Shown one piece after another: positions 9,188 through 21,018 of a DNA stretch of 64,000 nucleotides (its first letter is position 1; the number at the start of each line of letters is the position of its first letter). The translations under genes and the position numbers were made by a program. The notes beneath the pieces are model-generated. The model had not been told where the DNA came from, made no database searches, and was given only the letters and a program-made list of their open reading frames with translations. This DNA comes from Linanthus parryae (lineage: Eukaryota; Streptophyta; Magnoliopsida; Ericales; Polemoniaceae). Location: positions 74,432,127 through 74,496,126 of the forward strand of contig JALGPY010000006.1 in NCBI GenBank assembly GCA_023055425.1. The letters run 5' to 3'.

Positions 9188-12100
9188 ATGTCCTCACACG
9201 GGCATGGGGATATCCCTGGGCAAATCAATCAAATCGAGCAAGTTGCGCTGACGGAAAAGCCAATGCAGGGCGCTCCAGATGAGAAACTCAAGGAAGCACC
9301 TGAATGCATGGAAGACAGGCCCAGACCGCAAAAGCAAGAGCTAAAGGAAGCGTTCCTCAGCCCGAACGAGGAAAAGAAAAGGCCAGTCTTTCTAAGTGCG
9401 GACCTCACAAGCGAAGAGGAGCAAGGGCTGCTACAACTCCTAACTGAATACAAGGATGTGTTTGCATGGGAGTATGATGAGATGCCAGGTCTGGATACAA
9501 GCATCACCATGCACCGTTTAGACATCATCCCAGGGTCTAAACCAGTAAAGCAGAGCACAAGAAGCTTCAGGCCGGAGCTTAACGTGAAGATCAAGCAGGA
9601 GATTGTCAAACTCCTAGATGCCAAGTTCATAGAGCCGAACCACCATCCCACATGGTTGGCCAACATCGTGCCAGTGGTGAAAAAGAACGGACAGCTCCGC
9701 ATCTGCGTGGACTTCTGAGATCTCAATCGCTTCTGCCCCAAGGACGATTTCCCACTGCCCAATATCGATTTGCTTATCGATTCAACTGCGGGCCATCGCA
9801 TGTTCAGTTTCATGGACGGTTTCAGCGGGTACAACCAGATCAAGATGGATCCCGAAGACGCGCGGAAAACTGCATTCATCACTCCGGTGGGAGTATTCAA
9901 CTACACAGTGATGCCGTTCGGTCTTAAGAACGCGGGTGCGACCTATCAGCGGGCCATGATGGCTCTGTTCCACGACATGATGCATAAAGAGGTGGAATTC
10001 TATGTGGATGACCTGGTGGTTAAATCCAAGCACGAAGCAGATCACCTCGCGGATCTACGAAAGGTGTTCAATAGATGCAGGCGCTTTCAGCTAAAGATGA
10101 ATCCCATGAAATGCGCATTTGGGGTAACATCAGGGAAGTTCTTGGGATGCGTAGTTCATCGCCAAGGAATCAAGCCTGACCCTGCGAAAATATCAGCCAT
10201 AACCGGCATGACGCCGCCCCATAACCAGAGTGCATTGAAGACATTTTTAGGAAAACTATCCTATCTGCGAAGATTCATTCCAGCGATTGCCGAAATAACA
10301 TGCTGCTTTAGCACTCTTCTCAAGAAGGACGCCGTGTACAACTGGGCTCCGGAGCATGAAGCCGTATTCGAAAAGCTGAAGGATTTGCTGACGTCCTCAA
10401 AAATAATGATCGCACCTCAACTGGGATCACCACTTCTGCTATATCTGACATCAACAAGGAGATCTATAGGAGCGCTCTTGGCTCAGGAGTATGAAGGCCA
10501 AGAGAGACCTATCTACTACATCTCTCGCATCGTGCAGCCTGCTGAATCAAGGTACACAGACATCGAACGTCATTGCCTTGCCTTATTCTTTGTGATAGAG
10601 AAGTTGAAACACTATTTTGCATCACACAAAGTAGTAGTGGTCACCAAGAGCGATCCTATACGATATTTGCTAACTCACACTACTCCGGGCGGGAGATTGG
10701 CGAAATGGTACATGACCATCTCTCAATACGATATCACATGCGTGCGACCGCGAGCGATCAAGTCGCAGGCGGTAGCGGATCTGTTGGCACAGTTCCCCGA
10801 CAACAGCCATGAGCCCGTGATCGAGGAAGAGCTCGAAGGACCTGAGATCTATGCAATTGACGTGCCTTATTGGACGCTCCACTTCGACGGCTCGTCAACA
10901 AGGAAAGGCGGAGTCATTGGGATAGTCTTGACCAAACCAGATGGGGAGGTCATACAGATGTCCGCAAAGCTCAACTTCGCAGTCACAAACAACGAAGCGG
11001 AATATGAGGCTCTCATCGCAGGGCTCCGTGCGGCGAAAGCTTTAGAAGTAAGCAACCTAACGGTCACGGGAGACTCCAAGTTGATCGTTAAGCAAGCCTC
11101 GGGCGAGTATGGATTGAAGGAGATCAACCTCCTGTCTTACCGCACCCTAGTACAAAAGCTGGTACGGCAATTCTGCGATGTGAGGTACGAGCACAAGCCC
11201 CGAGCAGACAACAGGCATGCGGACGCTCTCGCAACCTTGGGATCTAAGGTCAGCACAGACAAATGTCCCGCAAAGATCTCCATTGAAGTGCGAACATCGT
11301 CGGCATTGACAGAAGATGCGTGCGACGACGAGCACATGGATGACACGGATTGGAGAAAAACAATCCTACAAGCTATTACGGAAGGCACAAGCAGCGAAAA
11401 CTGGGCACTCACAAAAGGGTACTGCATACATGACAACACCCTTTACTTCAAGGGCCCTGGCGGAATACTCATGCGATGCGTTTCCGAGCAAGAGGGACAA
11501 CTATTGTTAGAAAAGATTCACCAACATGCTTGCGGAGAAAGCGAGGTGTCAATCTACCGGAAGGCTCAAAGATATGGCATTCATTGGACAGACATGTCAA
11601 CAGCCGCGGCCCTGATACAGGGGAAGTGCGAGAGTTGCGCACTAATCAAAGATTCTCTACTCATCGCTCTAACCGACGATGACACGGATTGGAGGAAGCC
11701 GCTCTTTGATTATCTCACCCAGGGCACCCTGCCCGAATCAAGAAAAGAAGCCGAGAAATTGAAGAGGAAAGCATCTCGATACGTAGTACAGGAAAACCTA
11801 CTTTGGCGAAGAGGTCACGAGGGCAACTTGCTGCGATGTCTAGACGGCAGAGAAGCACAAGAAGTCATGGACCTTTCTCATCAGGTGGAACACCAAGGAG
11901 GTGCGAAATTATGCAGACAGCTCCTCTCAATTGGATATTTCTGGCCCACGATGGAGGTCGATTGCCGCACTAAAGTACGACGCTGCCAAGAGTGCCAATT
12001 CAAAGGAAACCTAGTGCACGCTCCCGCCGTGGATCTACATGCATTAGGGACGCCATGGCCATTTCACACATGGGCTCTGGATTTCATTGGTCCCATCCGA

Positions 12101-12928
12101 CCAACGTCACACGGGAATCATTTTATTCTCACTGCAACCGAGCTATTCACCAAATGGGTGGAGGCGATACCACTGAAGACGGCAAATGCGCTAGCTGTGG
12201 CCAACTTCATTCAAGGAAACATTATATGCAGGTTTGGAATCCCAAACACCATTCTTTCAGATAACGGTACTCCCTTTGTTAATCGCCAGGTAGCTGCGAA
12301 GCTAGCGGAGTAGAACATAGCGGAGTACAACATCAGGCAGATATGTTCTACCCCTTATTACCCGAAGGGGAACGGACAAGCCGAAGCGACCAATAAAACG
12401 CTGCTGAGGATTTTGAGCAAAATGGTCGCAGATGACCACAAGAAATGGGCTGACTCTCTAAGCATAGCTCTGTGGGCCTACCGAACCTCTCCAAGGACAC
12501 CCACGGGGGCCTCACCATTCCTACTATGCTATGGGGCCGAGGCCGTGGTACCTGCGGAAGTGAGAGTCAATTCGGCAAGGCTAGCCTTCCACGCACTCTA
12601 CGAGAATCAACGTGATCATGACTTAGTCTTGCTGGAGGAAAAACGAGAACAAGCCAAAAGAACCAACAAGCGGTATCAAGAAAGGATTGCTCGCGCTTAC
12701 AATAAGACGGTCCAGCGAAGAGATTTCGCAGTCGGAGACTTGGTCCTGCGCGCATCTGACCACTGCATGCGAGAAGCGGCCCACCCAAATTTTGCAGCCA
12801 ATTGGGAAGGACCCTTCGAAGTCACAGAAGTCTTCGACAGTGGCTACTGCAGCATACGAAGGTTGCACGGCACAACCTCAACCCCGAGTTCAGTCAACAT
12901 GCGCTGGATAAAGAAGTACTATCCCTAA
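9188..12928 (+). pseudogene. Gypsy-Tat pol: RT, two RNase H domains, integrase; two internal stops
   Basis: Same frame as gag-protease. RT motifs: SFRPELNVKIKQEIVKLLDA, WLANIVPVVKKNG, MDGFSGYNQIKMDPEDARKT, FYVDDLVVKSK (catalytic YVDD intact). The first RNase H (LLYLTSTRRSIGALLAQE...) is followed by a second archaeal-like RNase H (LHFDGSSTRKGG..., NNEAEYEALIAGL, TGDSKLIVKQ, HADALATLGSK). Integrase has a zinc region near 11880-12000, then WALDFIGPI, ILSDNGTPF and GNGQAEATNKTLL as D, D, E. TGA at 9716-9718 replaces the Arg codon in VDFRDLN-like RT sequence (CGA to TGA type). TAG at 12311-12313 lies between the second D and the E, in an imperfect 15-base tandem duplication. Otherwise open to 12928. 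Confidence 0.93.
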
Positions 12929-13134
12929 CTTCTCTCATTTCGTGCGTTTTATTATAACGTCGCTTAATCTCTTGTATGATTACGATTTACACAATCTCCT
13001 CTCCCATATGAGAGGATTGTAATCTCACCTCTCCCATATGAGAGCGTTATAATAAAAATTATCCCAAATGAGAAACTTCGTATTTCTGGATGTCAATTCT
13101 GATTCATTTTAGTTTGTTATAACTGTTAACAATG

Positions 13135-13950
13135 GCTTATCCGCTACAATAGCAGCCTATGCAAATGCGATCTTAATTGATCATTTAAGCCTATCTGTTA
13201 CGATAGCAGCCTATGCAAATGCGATCTTAATTGATCATCTAAGCCTATCTGTTACGATAGCAGCCTATGAAAATGCGATCTTAATTGATCATCTAAGCCT
13301 ATCTGTTACGATAGCAGCCTATGCAAATGCGATCTTAATTGATCATCTAAGCCTATCTGTTACGATAGCAGCCTATGCAAACGCGATCTTAATTGATCAT
13401 CTAAGCCTATCTGTTACGATAGCAGCCTATGCAAACGCGATCTTTATTGATCATTTAAGCCTATCTGTTACGATAGCAACCTATGCAAATGCGATCTTAA
13501 TTGATCATTTAAGCCTATCTGTTACGATAGCGGCCTATGCAGATGCGATCTTAATTGATCATCCAAGCCTATCTGTTACGATAGCAGCCTATGCAAATGC
13601 GATCTTAATTGATCATTTAAGCCTATCTGTTACGATAGCAACCTACACAAATGCGATCTTAATTGATCATCTAAGCCTATCTGTTACGATAGCAACACAT
13701 ACAAATGCGATCTTAATTGATCTAGTAAAGCCTATCTGCTACGATAGCAACTCAGGCGGAAATTGATCTTAATTGATCTAGAAAAGCCTATCTGCTACGA
13801 TGGCAACTTACGTGCAAAGTAAGCTTGATTGATCTTCCAAACCTATCTGCGGAGATGGAAGCATTCTACGAATACGATAGCAATATTGTGAAAATGATCT
13901 TAAGTGATCTACAAAGGTCTATCTGATATGATAGCACGTGCATCAAAGGC
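13135..13950 (+). repeat. Tandem array of 54-bp repeats downstream of pol
   Basis: About twelve regular 54-bp units starting at 13135, 13189, 13243 and so on, each with GCCTATCTGTTACGATAGCA and GCGATCTTAATTGATCAT, then more diverged units to about 13950 and scattered traces to about 14060. Each unit holds short inverted segments (CTATC...GATAG and TGATCA). Tandem repeats in the 3' untranslated region are known in Tat/Ogre-type elements. The array lies just after the pol stop and before the antisense gene. Confidence 0.95.
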
Positions 13951-14060
13951 TAATCACAAGCCCATCTGCCAAGATGGCACAACTGCGAAAATATGATCTC
14001 GAATGATCTAATGAAACATCTGCGAATTCATATGGCAGATAGCAAATGCGGAAACATTAC

Positions 14061-15381
14061 ATAGCATTATGCAAGGCGAAATAGGCCGAAATGCATGCGA
14101 AGTTGTACTTTGTTGCAAAGAGACAGCAGATAACAAACAAAGGCTATTTATCATTATGAGTTAAAAAGACTTACAATTTATCTGTCTAGATAGCAGCTTA
14201 CAAGCGAAAAAGCTCGAATCTAACTACACAGCCAACATGGCTTACAATACATTCGAAAAGTAGCTGACAAGTCAGCAGAAACACACTACTGGAATCCTGA
14301 CTGAAAAGGATAAACCCAACGGTCCTAACACCGTCAATGCGATAAACAGGTCTGCAATTGAACATCTGTCGCAAGTGGGATCTTGCTCCAAAGAGCCACA
14401 TGAAGCCATACGTTCAAGATCCCAGTATTTGACAAGGCCCTTGTCAGATCTGCACCCCATAACATTTGCCCAAGGAACCACCGGTTCCAGCGATCAACAG
14501 GCAAGCAGAAGCTCCAAAGGGCAAGGGCTCCTTGTAGACGGGGATGAACGCAGCGGTCCGCCACCCTGAGTTCAAGAACGAAGAGGCAAGAAATCCTCCT
14601 CCAGGGATGCTGGAGGAGAATTCCGCCATTCATTACGAGACGGTAGCACGGTCACTTCGGCGCTGCACCTCACCAGGAGGCGGCCGGAAACATGACCTGC
14701 ACACATAATACACGAAGAAAATTCTTCGAACACACGTGATATATCATTCCCATCTTCTTTATGATGGTTATAAAGAGCAATATTCCTCATAAAGTGGATC
14801 TTGGAAACTATTTCTATAGCACAAAGCGCAAACTCAGGATTCACAACTTGAAGTTGCCATGAATCAACGAAAAACAAGCGTTGAAGCCAGCAGTCGTAAG
14901 GACTCACGGCAAAGCACATTTTTTTTGGGATGAAGAACCCAAATGGAAAAGACAGGGTTTATATAGATCCTGTGGAGACTCTTCAGTTGCCAAAGATGAG
15001 TCAGCAGAATTCGAAAAGAGGGTAAGTTCAATCACTTACGCCTTGAAAAGCGGTAACCATCAATTACCCTACTAAAGGCTACGACGATTCAGTTGCGTAT
15101 CCTAATAAATGACGGATAGTCATGATTTGGATGGACTTCCCAACGAAAGCGTGTTTATCTGCCGAGAAATTAGCGCGAAAATCAAGCAAAGTATCAATTG
15201 CTGATGTCATTATTGGATATGCACAGATATCCTATCAAATCCCGGAAAGGGCAAAACGGGCAAGTAGATTCTTGTTGTTAAAAAAAAAGGGGGGAGAAAC
15301 CCTAGCAACATTACATTAATGTTTCAAACATTACATTAATGTTTCAGCTATTTCCTTGCTATTTTTTCAAAATTCGAAAAG
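14061..15381. other. Gypsy-Tat 3' region between tandem array and antisense gene
   Basis: Contains an unrecognised minus-strand open frame at 14572-14919 (about 115 codons) with a protein-like stretch around PEFALCAIEIVSKIHF and EDGNDISRVFEEF. It could be a leftover second antisense exon or 3' exon of the PMD gene; no clear splice link was found. The rest of the interval shows no recognisable gene. Confidence 0.3.
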
Positions 15382-18300
15382 TCAAAGCAAATTCTTGATC
15401 AAGGAGTCTTGGGGCTCGAACTGATGGCTCAGCTTCTCTACCTGTTCCACTTCTTGCTTTAGTTGCTCGCACCTGGCATTCATCTCATGATAGAGCTTCA
15501 GAGCTTCGTCAACCTTTTGCTTTTGCTGCTCCACCTTCTGCTTCTCAGCTGCGAGATTCTGGTGGCCAAGTTTCAAGGTTACGGCTGCGCGAATCAACGC
15601 GACTCTGTTCATAAGAAATTTGAAACCCAGTCTTCCCTGGACTTTGGTAAGAAGATTTTGGCACATGCCACATAGCAATTCAGCACTCTGGACAGAAATG
15701 GTCGCAGGCGTAGCCGCAGACAGCTGCTCCAAAATCCAAATGGCTTCAGTAAGAAACAGCCTCCTGTCGAAGGGCCCTATCTCCAGAGATCTCACAAACG
15801 ATTGGGGGTAGGTGAGGCGCATTCGAACCACCCAGTCTACATCGGTTTGCTTCAAACCTAAAGTGATGTCAAAGCTAAGTTATGATGTCAAACTCGCAAG
15901 TGAATAATGCGAGATGCGAACAGTAAAGCTCTACTTACCAGTTCCTTCCAGAATCTCATGAAGAGAAGGAATGCGCGCTGCCGGGGTGGTCGAAGACTGT
16001 CCTCGCTCCTTAGCTCTCCTATCAGCTGCGAGCTCCAACCTCTCATAGTCAGGAGGAAGAGTGTAGGCCGCACCAGCTGCGACTGCATTCCCAACCTGCG
16101 AGCCCCAAAAGCTCCACGCAGGAATAGGTGCCACTGGCTCAGTCATCCCCGGAGGCGAAGTGACAGCCGAAGTCGCTTGGCGAAGGACGCTCTCAGATGC
16201 GAAAGCATTAGCAGCACTTGTCCTTACTTCCTCAGCACCAGTATGGACATCTTCATCCATTAGCACAGCATCAGCTTCAGCATCATCGGAAAGTTCGATG
16301 ATGTCCTCGAGAGGCTCACTTGCGTGTTCAGCAGCTGCGACAGGCTTCTCGGTATGGGAGCTCGGAATCGGAACATAGGACGCAGAAGGCTGACTTCTCT
16401 GCTCCAGCACAGGTCCCTCAGCATGGCCTGCGATATTAAATGCGATAATATGAGGTAACTTGTGCTATAAGTTATTTCGCTATCTTTACTAAAGCTAAGA
16501 GTAAGCACCTCCACGCGGAGGTGGGATTGAGGTATCTTCATCATACACTAAGGACGTGGAACCATGTCCTATTAGTGTCTCCTCACTAAGCAAGTCTTTA
16601 AAAGGAGCGTGACCTGGGATGCGAAGAAACCAGTCATGACCCTGTTTCAAGTTGCTCAGGTCTAGCACATGCATATCGCTCAAATATTTACCTGAAGGTT
16701 CTCCGCACTTGTCTACTAGCCAACGGCGAATGTCAGTCTTTAACACACCATGCTTTAACGCACCCACAAAAACATCTCTATAAGTTACTGCGAGATTGAA
16801 GATCTCACCTTTATCGCCGCCTGCGATTTCTTCAAAGTCCGCCTGGACTTGCTCCAGGGCTGCTGCATCCTCTTCCGGAACCGCATACTCCTCCTCCGCC
16901 TGGGGAGCCACTTCTTCGGGAAGCTCATCTTCCTCGTCAACTGGACGCACTAAGTCGTCAACATGTTGCTCTTCGAGGCTCCGCTGTCTCACACGCTCGA
17001 GCTCCTCCTCTTCTCGCTGCCTTCTTCTTTCAACAGCCTTCGCGGCTGTCTTCCTGGACTCAGCAAGAATGTCCTCGCTTATGGGATCGTCTGGAATGCT
17101 AGAATGGGCATCTCTCTTTTGTCTCTTGGCCACAAGGCTGCCGATGATTTCATCATCATCATCATCTGCGAAGAAGTGATTGGTTCAAGGAAGAAGTGCC
17201 AAAAGAAAAAATTACGATAAAGGAAAGGCGACGGAGGTACCTCCTGATTCTTCCTCATGCATCACAACTGTTCTTTCTTCTTCTTCTTCATCACTTTCTC
17301 TGGGCTCCTGCCTCTCTCCTTCTTCCTCTTGGTTGAATGGAACGAAAGTCTCAACTGCGAGCTCTTTCCACACTTTGCTGGGCATGCGACCTTTGCCTTT
17401 GTCCTTGACAGAAAGGGACCTCACCGGAGGAGAAGTTGGAGCACTTCGAGGGGAAGAAATTGTAATTCCCTTTTGCCTAGGTCTTTTCACCTTCGGCGCC
17501 GCAGTCGCTGGAGGGGACGGATCATTTTCGGGAGGAGACGAGGCCGGAGCATTGTCTATCAGCGAGTCAGCAAAAGCATTCATGACTGCGCGAATCTTGG
17601 TTTCGACCTCAGGGTCCATCCTCCATGCTAGCCGAAACGACTGCTTTTGTCTTCTGGTGGCAACAATAGTGTTAACCAATGACTTGGAGCGATCACCAGA
17701 TGCGAATCTCCGCACATGACACTACAGCAAACAGTACAGAATGAAGGCATCAGCATAAGAAAATCAAGAAGCTTAACGCACGCGAAGAAATTGCTTACCT
17801 CAGCAAATGCCTTGCTGTATCTGGCGACATGCGTGTCGCCCTTCTTAACTGCGGCGACCTTCTCCTTCAGAATGATGTCAGGACACAAATGGTTCTCACG
17901 ATCCAACAGTGAGTAGCAACCATATTCAGACTCGCTCAGGCTGCAATTGGGGCGAAACGGAAAGGAATTTATCTTGATCAAGGGAGCTCTACTTGGCTGC
18001 GCGGCCGACTGCGTCTCAATCCTCGTTTGCTGGGCAATCCAGTATGCGAGCCAGTTCTGGGAATAGTCACCCTTGCGGGTCCCTGCAGGCTGCTCAAAAG
18101 GAAGATTATTCATGAAGACGGTCTTGCACTCCTTTGTTAGCAAGCGCTTATAGCACCCCCTGATAATGGACTGGGGCGAGATTGATGGTGCCACCGCGTC
18201 AAAACCAAACTGGGGCGAAACTCGAGTGGGGTCAACGTCCACGGTAATCCTTTCATACCTCGGTGCGAGCTCACGAATATGCTCTGCGAGGGCAGGAAGA

Positions 18301-19661
18301 GAACCTCGTAGACACCAGCAAAAGAACTCGCGATAGCGCTCATGGAAATGCGATCCCCCTTCGAAGAGCAACTCTTCTGAGAAGACAACACCCTTAGAAG
18401 GGTACAGCTTTGGAAACCATCGCACGTTCTCGACACGTGTAGCATAGGGCCTGGCAGTAAACTCTTTCCGTTTGTCGCATATCAAGCTCCAAACGCACTT
18501 GGTATTGTTCGCTCCGAACCACCTCGCAGCTTTACCGCTGTTGCGTTCCTCCGTCTCGCCTGGGGGACACCACTTGTCGGGTTTGAGAGCAGTTGGGGCA
18601 TAGGATGGCCACCGCTCGAAGACCCACATTGTCAAAAAGGAGATGTTGACGAAAGTCAGTACATCGAGGCGGCCACGCGACTCTTTCATGGCCAAAACCA
18701 ACTGATCAAGCCTGTAATACAGAGTGCCCAAGACCAAGGGTCCGAGTGCGACTCTCTGGCCAAGGGAGAGCCTCACAGCAAGCGGCAAAACATGGTAAAA
18801 GACCCCATCATGGGGGTGACCGTCGATCAAGTACCTCGACAACCAAGCACAGAGGAAAGCACAGAGGGTCAAGTGATAGCCTTTACCCTCCACATAATTC
18901 TCGGCGTCTGGGTTCTCACTCAGAAGCTTCTTAGTGATGCTGCTGTTCGCATAGTCTCGAAAGAAGTACTGCAACCATTTGTTCCAAGTGTTCTTCGCAG
19001 ACGTATCAACCAATTGCCAGTTTGGAAGGGCTTTTGTAGTAGTCCACCGAGTGGAGATTTTCTTTACCTCTGCCAGGCATTCCTCCATCTGCGTGTACAA
19101 GGCAATCTCCGCAGCCGTCCTCAAAGTACTCAAAGGGTCCACTTCACCCATAGGGGAAAGATCGTACAGCATCTGCACGTCCTCGAGTGTAGGAGCAGCC
19201 TCGAACTCAGCAAAATGGAATGTGTGAGTCGCAGGCGAGTAGCAGGACAGAAGGTCTAGAAGCATGGACTGGTCCAACTTCACGGCAGCACCCTTCATAG
19301 CACAGATAGCAAAGTATACGCCGGCTTCATCGAGAGTCATCCATATAATCCACTCATCCATATAGTCCAATTTCTGGACGAAAGCCTGGGTAGAAATTGC
19401 AGTGTAGGGGAAGTACCCGTTCTCAATCCCCAATCGAACCACATCCTCGGAACCAATCAACTCGAGCAAGGCTGAGTTAACTGGGCGAGTCAGTGTCAGC
19501 AATCCCTCAACCGGGACAGGATCAGGCATCCTCTTCGCCTTAACTCTCGCATGATAGAAATCTTTGCCACCTAGATAGGGGGCTTTTCGCCACAAGGCCT
19601 GCGGAAGGTCGGGTATCTCTTCATCTTCCTTGACGGGTTTGGTTCCTTTTGTCTTGGCCAT
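15382..19661 (-). CDS. Antisense five-exon gene with plant mobile domain (PMD) inside the gypsy-Tat element
   Basis: Start ATG at 19661 (MAKTKGTKPV). Predicted exons, minus strand: 19661-17799, 17721-17241, 17165-16509, 16427-15939, 15857-15382. All introns are 70-81 bases with GT..AG ends, and phases fit (0,1,1,1), giving 3,966 nt, 1,321 residues, no internal stop. Exon 1 carries a plant mobile domain (aminotransferase-like/MAIN family): LLDLLSCYSPATHTFHF near residues 134-150 and APTLEDVQMLYDL near 156-168, plus conserved Trp-rich segments to about residue 400. Exons 2-4 are acidic and low-complexity with basic patches (VAKRQKRDA). Exon 5 ends in a coiled coil (EKQKVEQQKQKVDEALKLYH). PMD proteins act in plant nuclei and also occur in transposons; its role here is unknown. 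The gene is convergent with gag-pol; its promoter should lie in 19662-20388 or the 3' LTR. Confidence 0.85.
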
Positions 19662-20373
19662 TCCTGCGAAAAAGTAAGAAAAAAGGGGGGAGAAAGGTGC
19701 TACACTTCAGTTTGAATTTCGAAATCCAAGATCTATTATGAAAAGAAAGATGAACAGCAATTTCAGAAATTAAGGGTTGCATTATCAGTAATTTCAAGAT
19801 CTCACATCCGAAGCCCTTATTATTGAAGGATTAAAGCAAAAGTGGGTTTAAAGATCAAAGCTTCTTCGCAAGTTTCAACGGATTATATGTTCTGGGCTTA
19901 CAGATTCAACGCACTTCAAGGCAAACATTGGTATCCTAAATCAAAATTGAACAAGGCCAACCTTGTTTTCTTGAAGCCTGCTTGGATATGCACAACTGAA
20001 GAACACGATTTGCAGTTCTGAACTGGTGATTGATTATTTGAATCTGCTCTCGAAGATCTCCGGGTACCATTCACTTTAAGAGAAAGAAGTGATGCTTTGC
20101 AGCAATGAAGGATACAAAGTATTTATCCAAAACAATGAAGGGTTGCGTCCTTTCAGTAGTCGAATCGCAACCGTCACCGTCGAATCGCGCAATCACAGGA
20201 CAAGCTCACGTCACGCCTAAAACCCTAAAGGCCAGACGGCACGACTCTAGGGGTTTTAGGTCATAATGGCACGCACGGGGGCTGAACTTACCCGTATTTG
20301 AATTGGTGCGTGGCGGTGACGCGTATGTTGGTTTCCGCGCATGGAAGTCTATACAGCTATGAGTCTTCACGCG
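19662..20373. promoter_or_regulatory. Non-coding region upstream of the antisense PMD gene
   Basis: About 710 bases between the antisense ATG and the polypurine tract. No ORF of note. It must hold the antisense 5' leader and probably its promoter; no clear TATA box could be fixed. Confidence 0.35.
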
Positions 20374-20388
20374 CAGAAAGGGGGCTAA
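20374..20388 (+). promoter_or_regulatory. Polypurine tract of gypsy-Tat element
   Basis: CAGAAAGGGGGCTAA immediately before the 3' LTR, the usual plus-strand priming site. Confidence 0.75.
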
Positions 20389-21013
20389 TGTAGATAGTGC
20401 TTTCTGAGCTGACAGATCTTGGCCACGTGGCGATCATCCAGCACACCATATTGTGCTCCACACACACTGGATCACCAGCCGAGCTGATCCATGTGGGGGC
20501 TGCGAGACAGAGCCCTCGCATACCACTGCACGGGACTTGTAGGGACTTAGTGGTTTGGAGGCTAGAGTAAGCTCTGTCGCGTGCGAGCCAAGCCCGCACG
20601 CGACCTTTAGTAACTGTTTTGAGAGTTATGGCACGAGCTCCATAAACCCGGTCAATCCGGTCAAACCCGGTCAACCTCGTAACGGTTCCGGTATTCGCGC
20701 ACCACGTGCTGTAACGGTCCCTATATACTCGGACGAACGTGCCGTTATGGTTAAGCTAATTAAGCCGCCATCAATGGGCGCGTTAACCACACTACAACGG
20801 TCATGTTCTCTGCTATATATAGGACGTTACCCTTTCCATACAAAGGAGAACACACTGGCCCTACGCGGAAGCTCTGCCAAACCTCTGTCTCTCTCTCAGA
20901 CATTACTACTGCCTTACTCTCTCCCTACACACAATCCCACTCTTCCTGTGCGATCCTTGATCCTCTACATACGGTGTACACGGAGGTCTCCCTGCCGGAA
21001 TCTCTTGTGCACA
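20389..21013 (+). repeat. 3' LTR of gypsy-Tat element (625 bp)
   Basis: Direct repeat of 5896-6522. Differences seen: C/T in AGTAAGC[C/T]CTG, T/G in GAGCCAA[T/G]CCC, a 2-bp deletion in GAGAG(AT)TTATGG, A/G in GGGCGC[A/G]TTAAC, C/T in CCTCTG[C/T]CTC. Followed by the TSD ATAGT. Confidence 0.95.
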
Positions 21014-21018
21014 ATAGT

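Larger units (their letters stand above)
5896..21013 (+). mobile_element. Complete Ty3/gypsy LTR retrotransposon, Tat-type, 15.1 kb, with antisense gene
   Basis: Near-identical direct LTRs (5896-6522 and 20389-21013) with TG..CA ends are flanked by the perfect 5-bp duplication ATAGT (5891-5895 and 21014-21018). Order inside: primer site, gag-protease, RT, first RNase H, second RNase H, integrase, 54-bp tandem repeats, an antisense five-exon PMD gene, polypurine tract. Two RNase H domains, large size, 3' tandem repeats and an extra antisense ORF are known traits of the Tat group. The LTRs differ by four substitutions and one 2-bp indel by eye, so insertion was recent. Three in-frame stops in gag-pol suggest that it no longer makes a full polyprotein unless one or more stops are suppressed or spliced out. 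Confidence 0.95.

Noticed and set aside
9229..9900. Minus-strand open frame of 223 codons in the gypsy pol region
   Set aside because: Opposite strand of well-recognised RT coding sequence, Ser-rich, no intron logic; a shadow, unlike the PMD gene.
13135..13950. Regular repeats that could look like a CRISPR array
   Set aside because: Units are contiguous 54-bp tandem copies with no unique spacers, inside a plant LTR retrotransposon.
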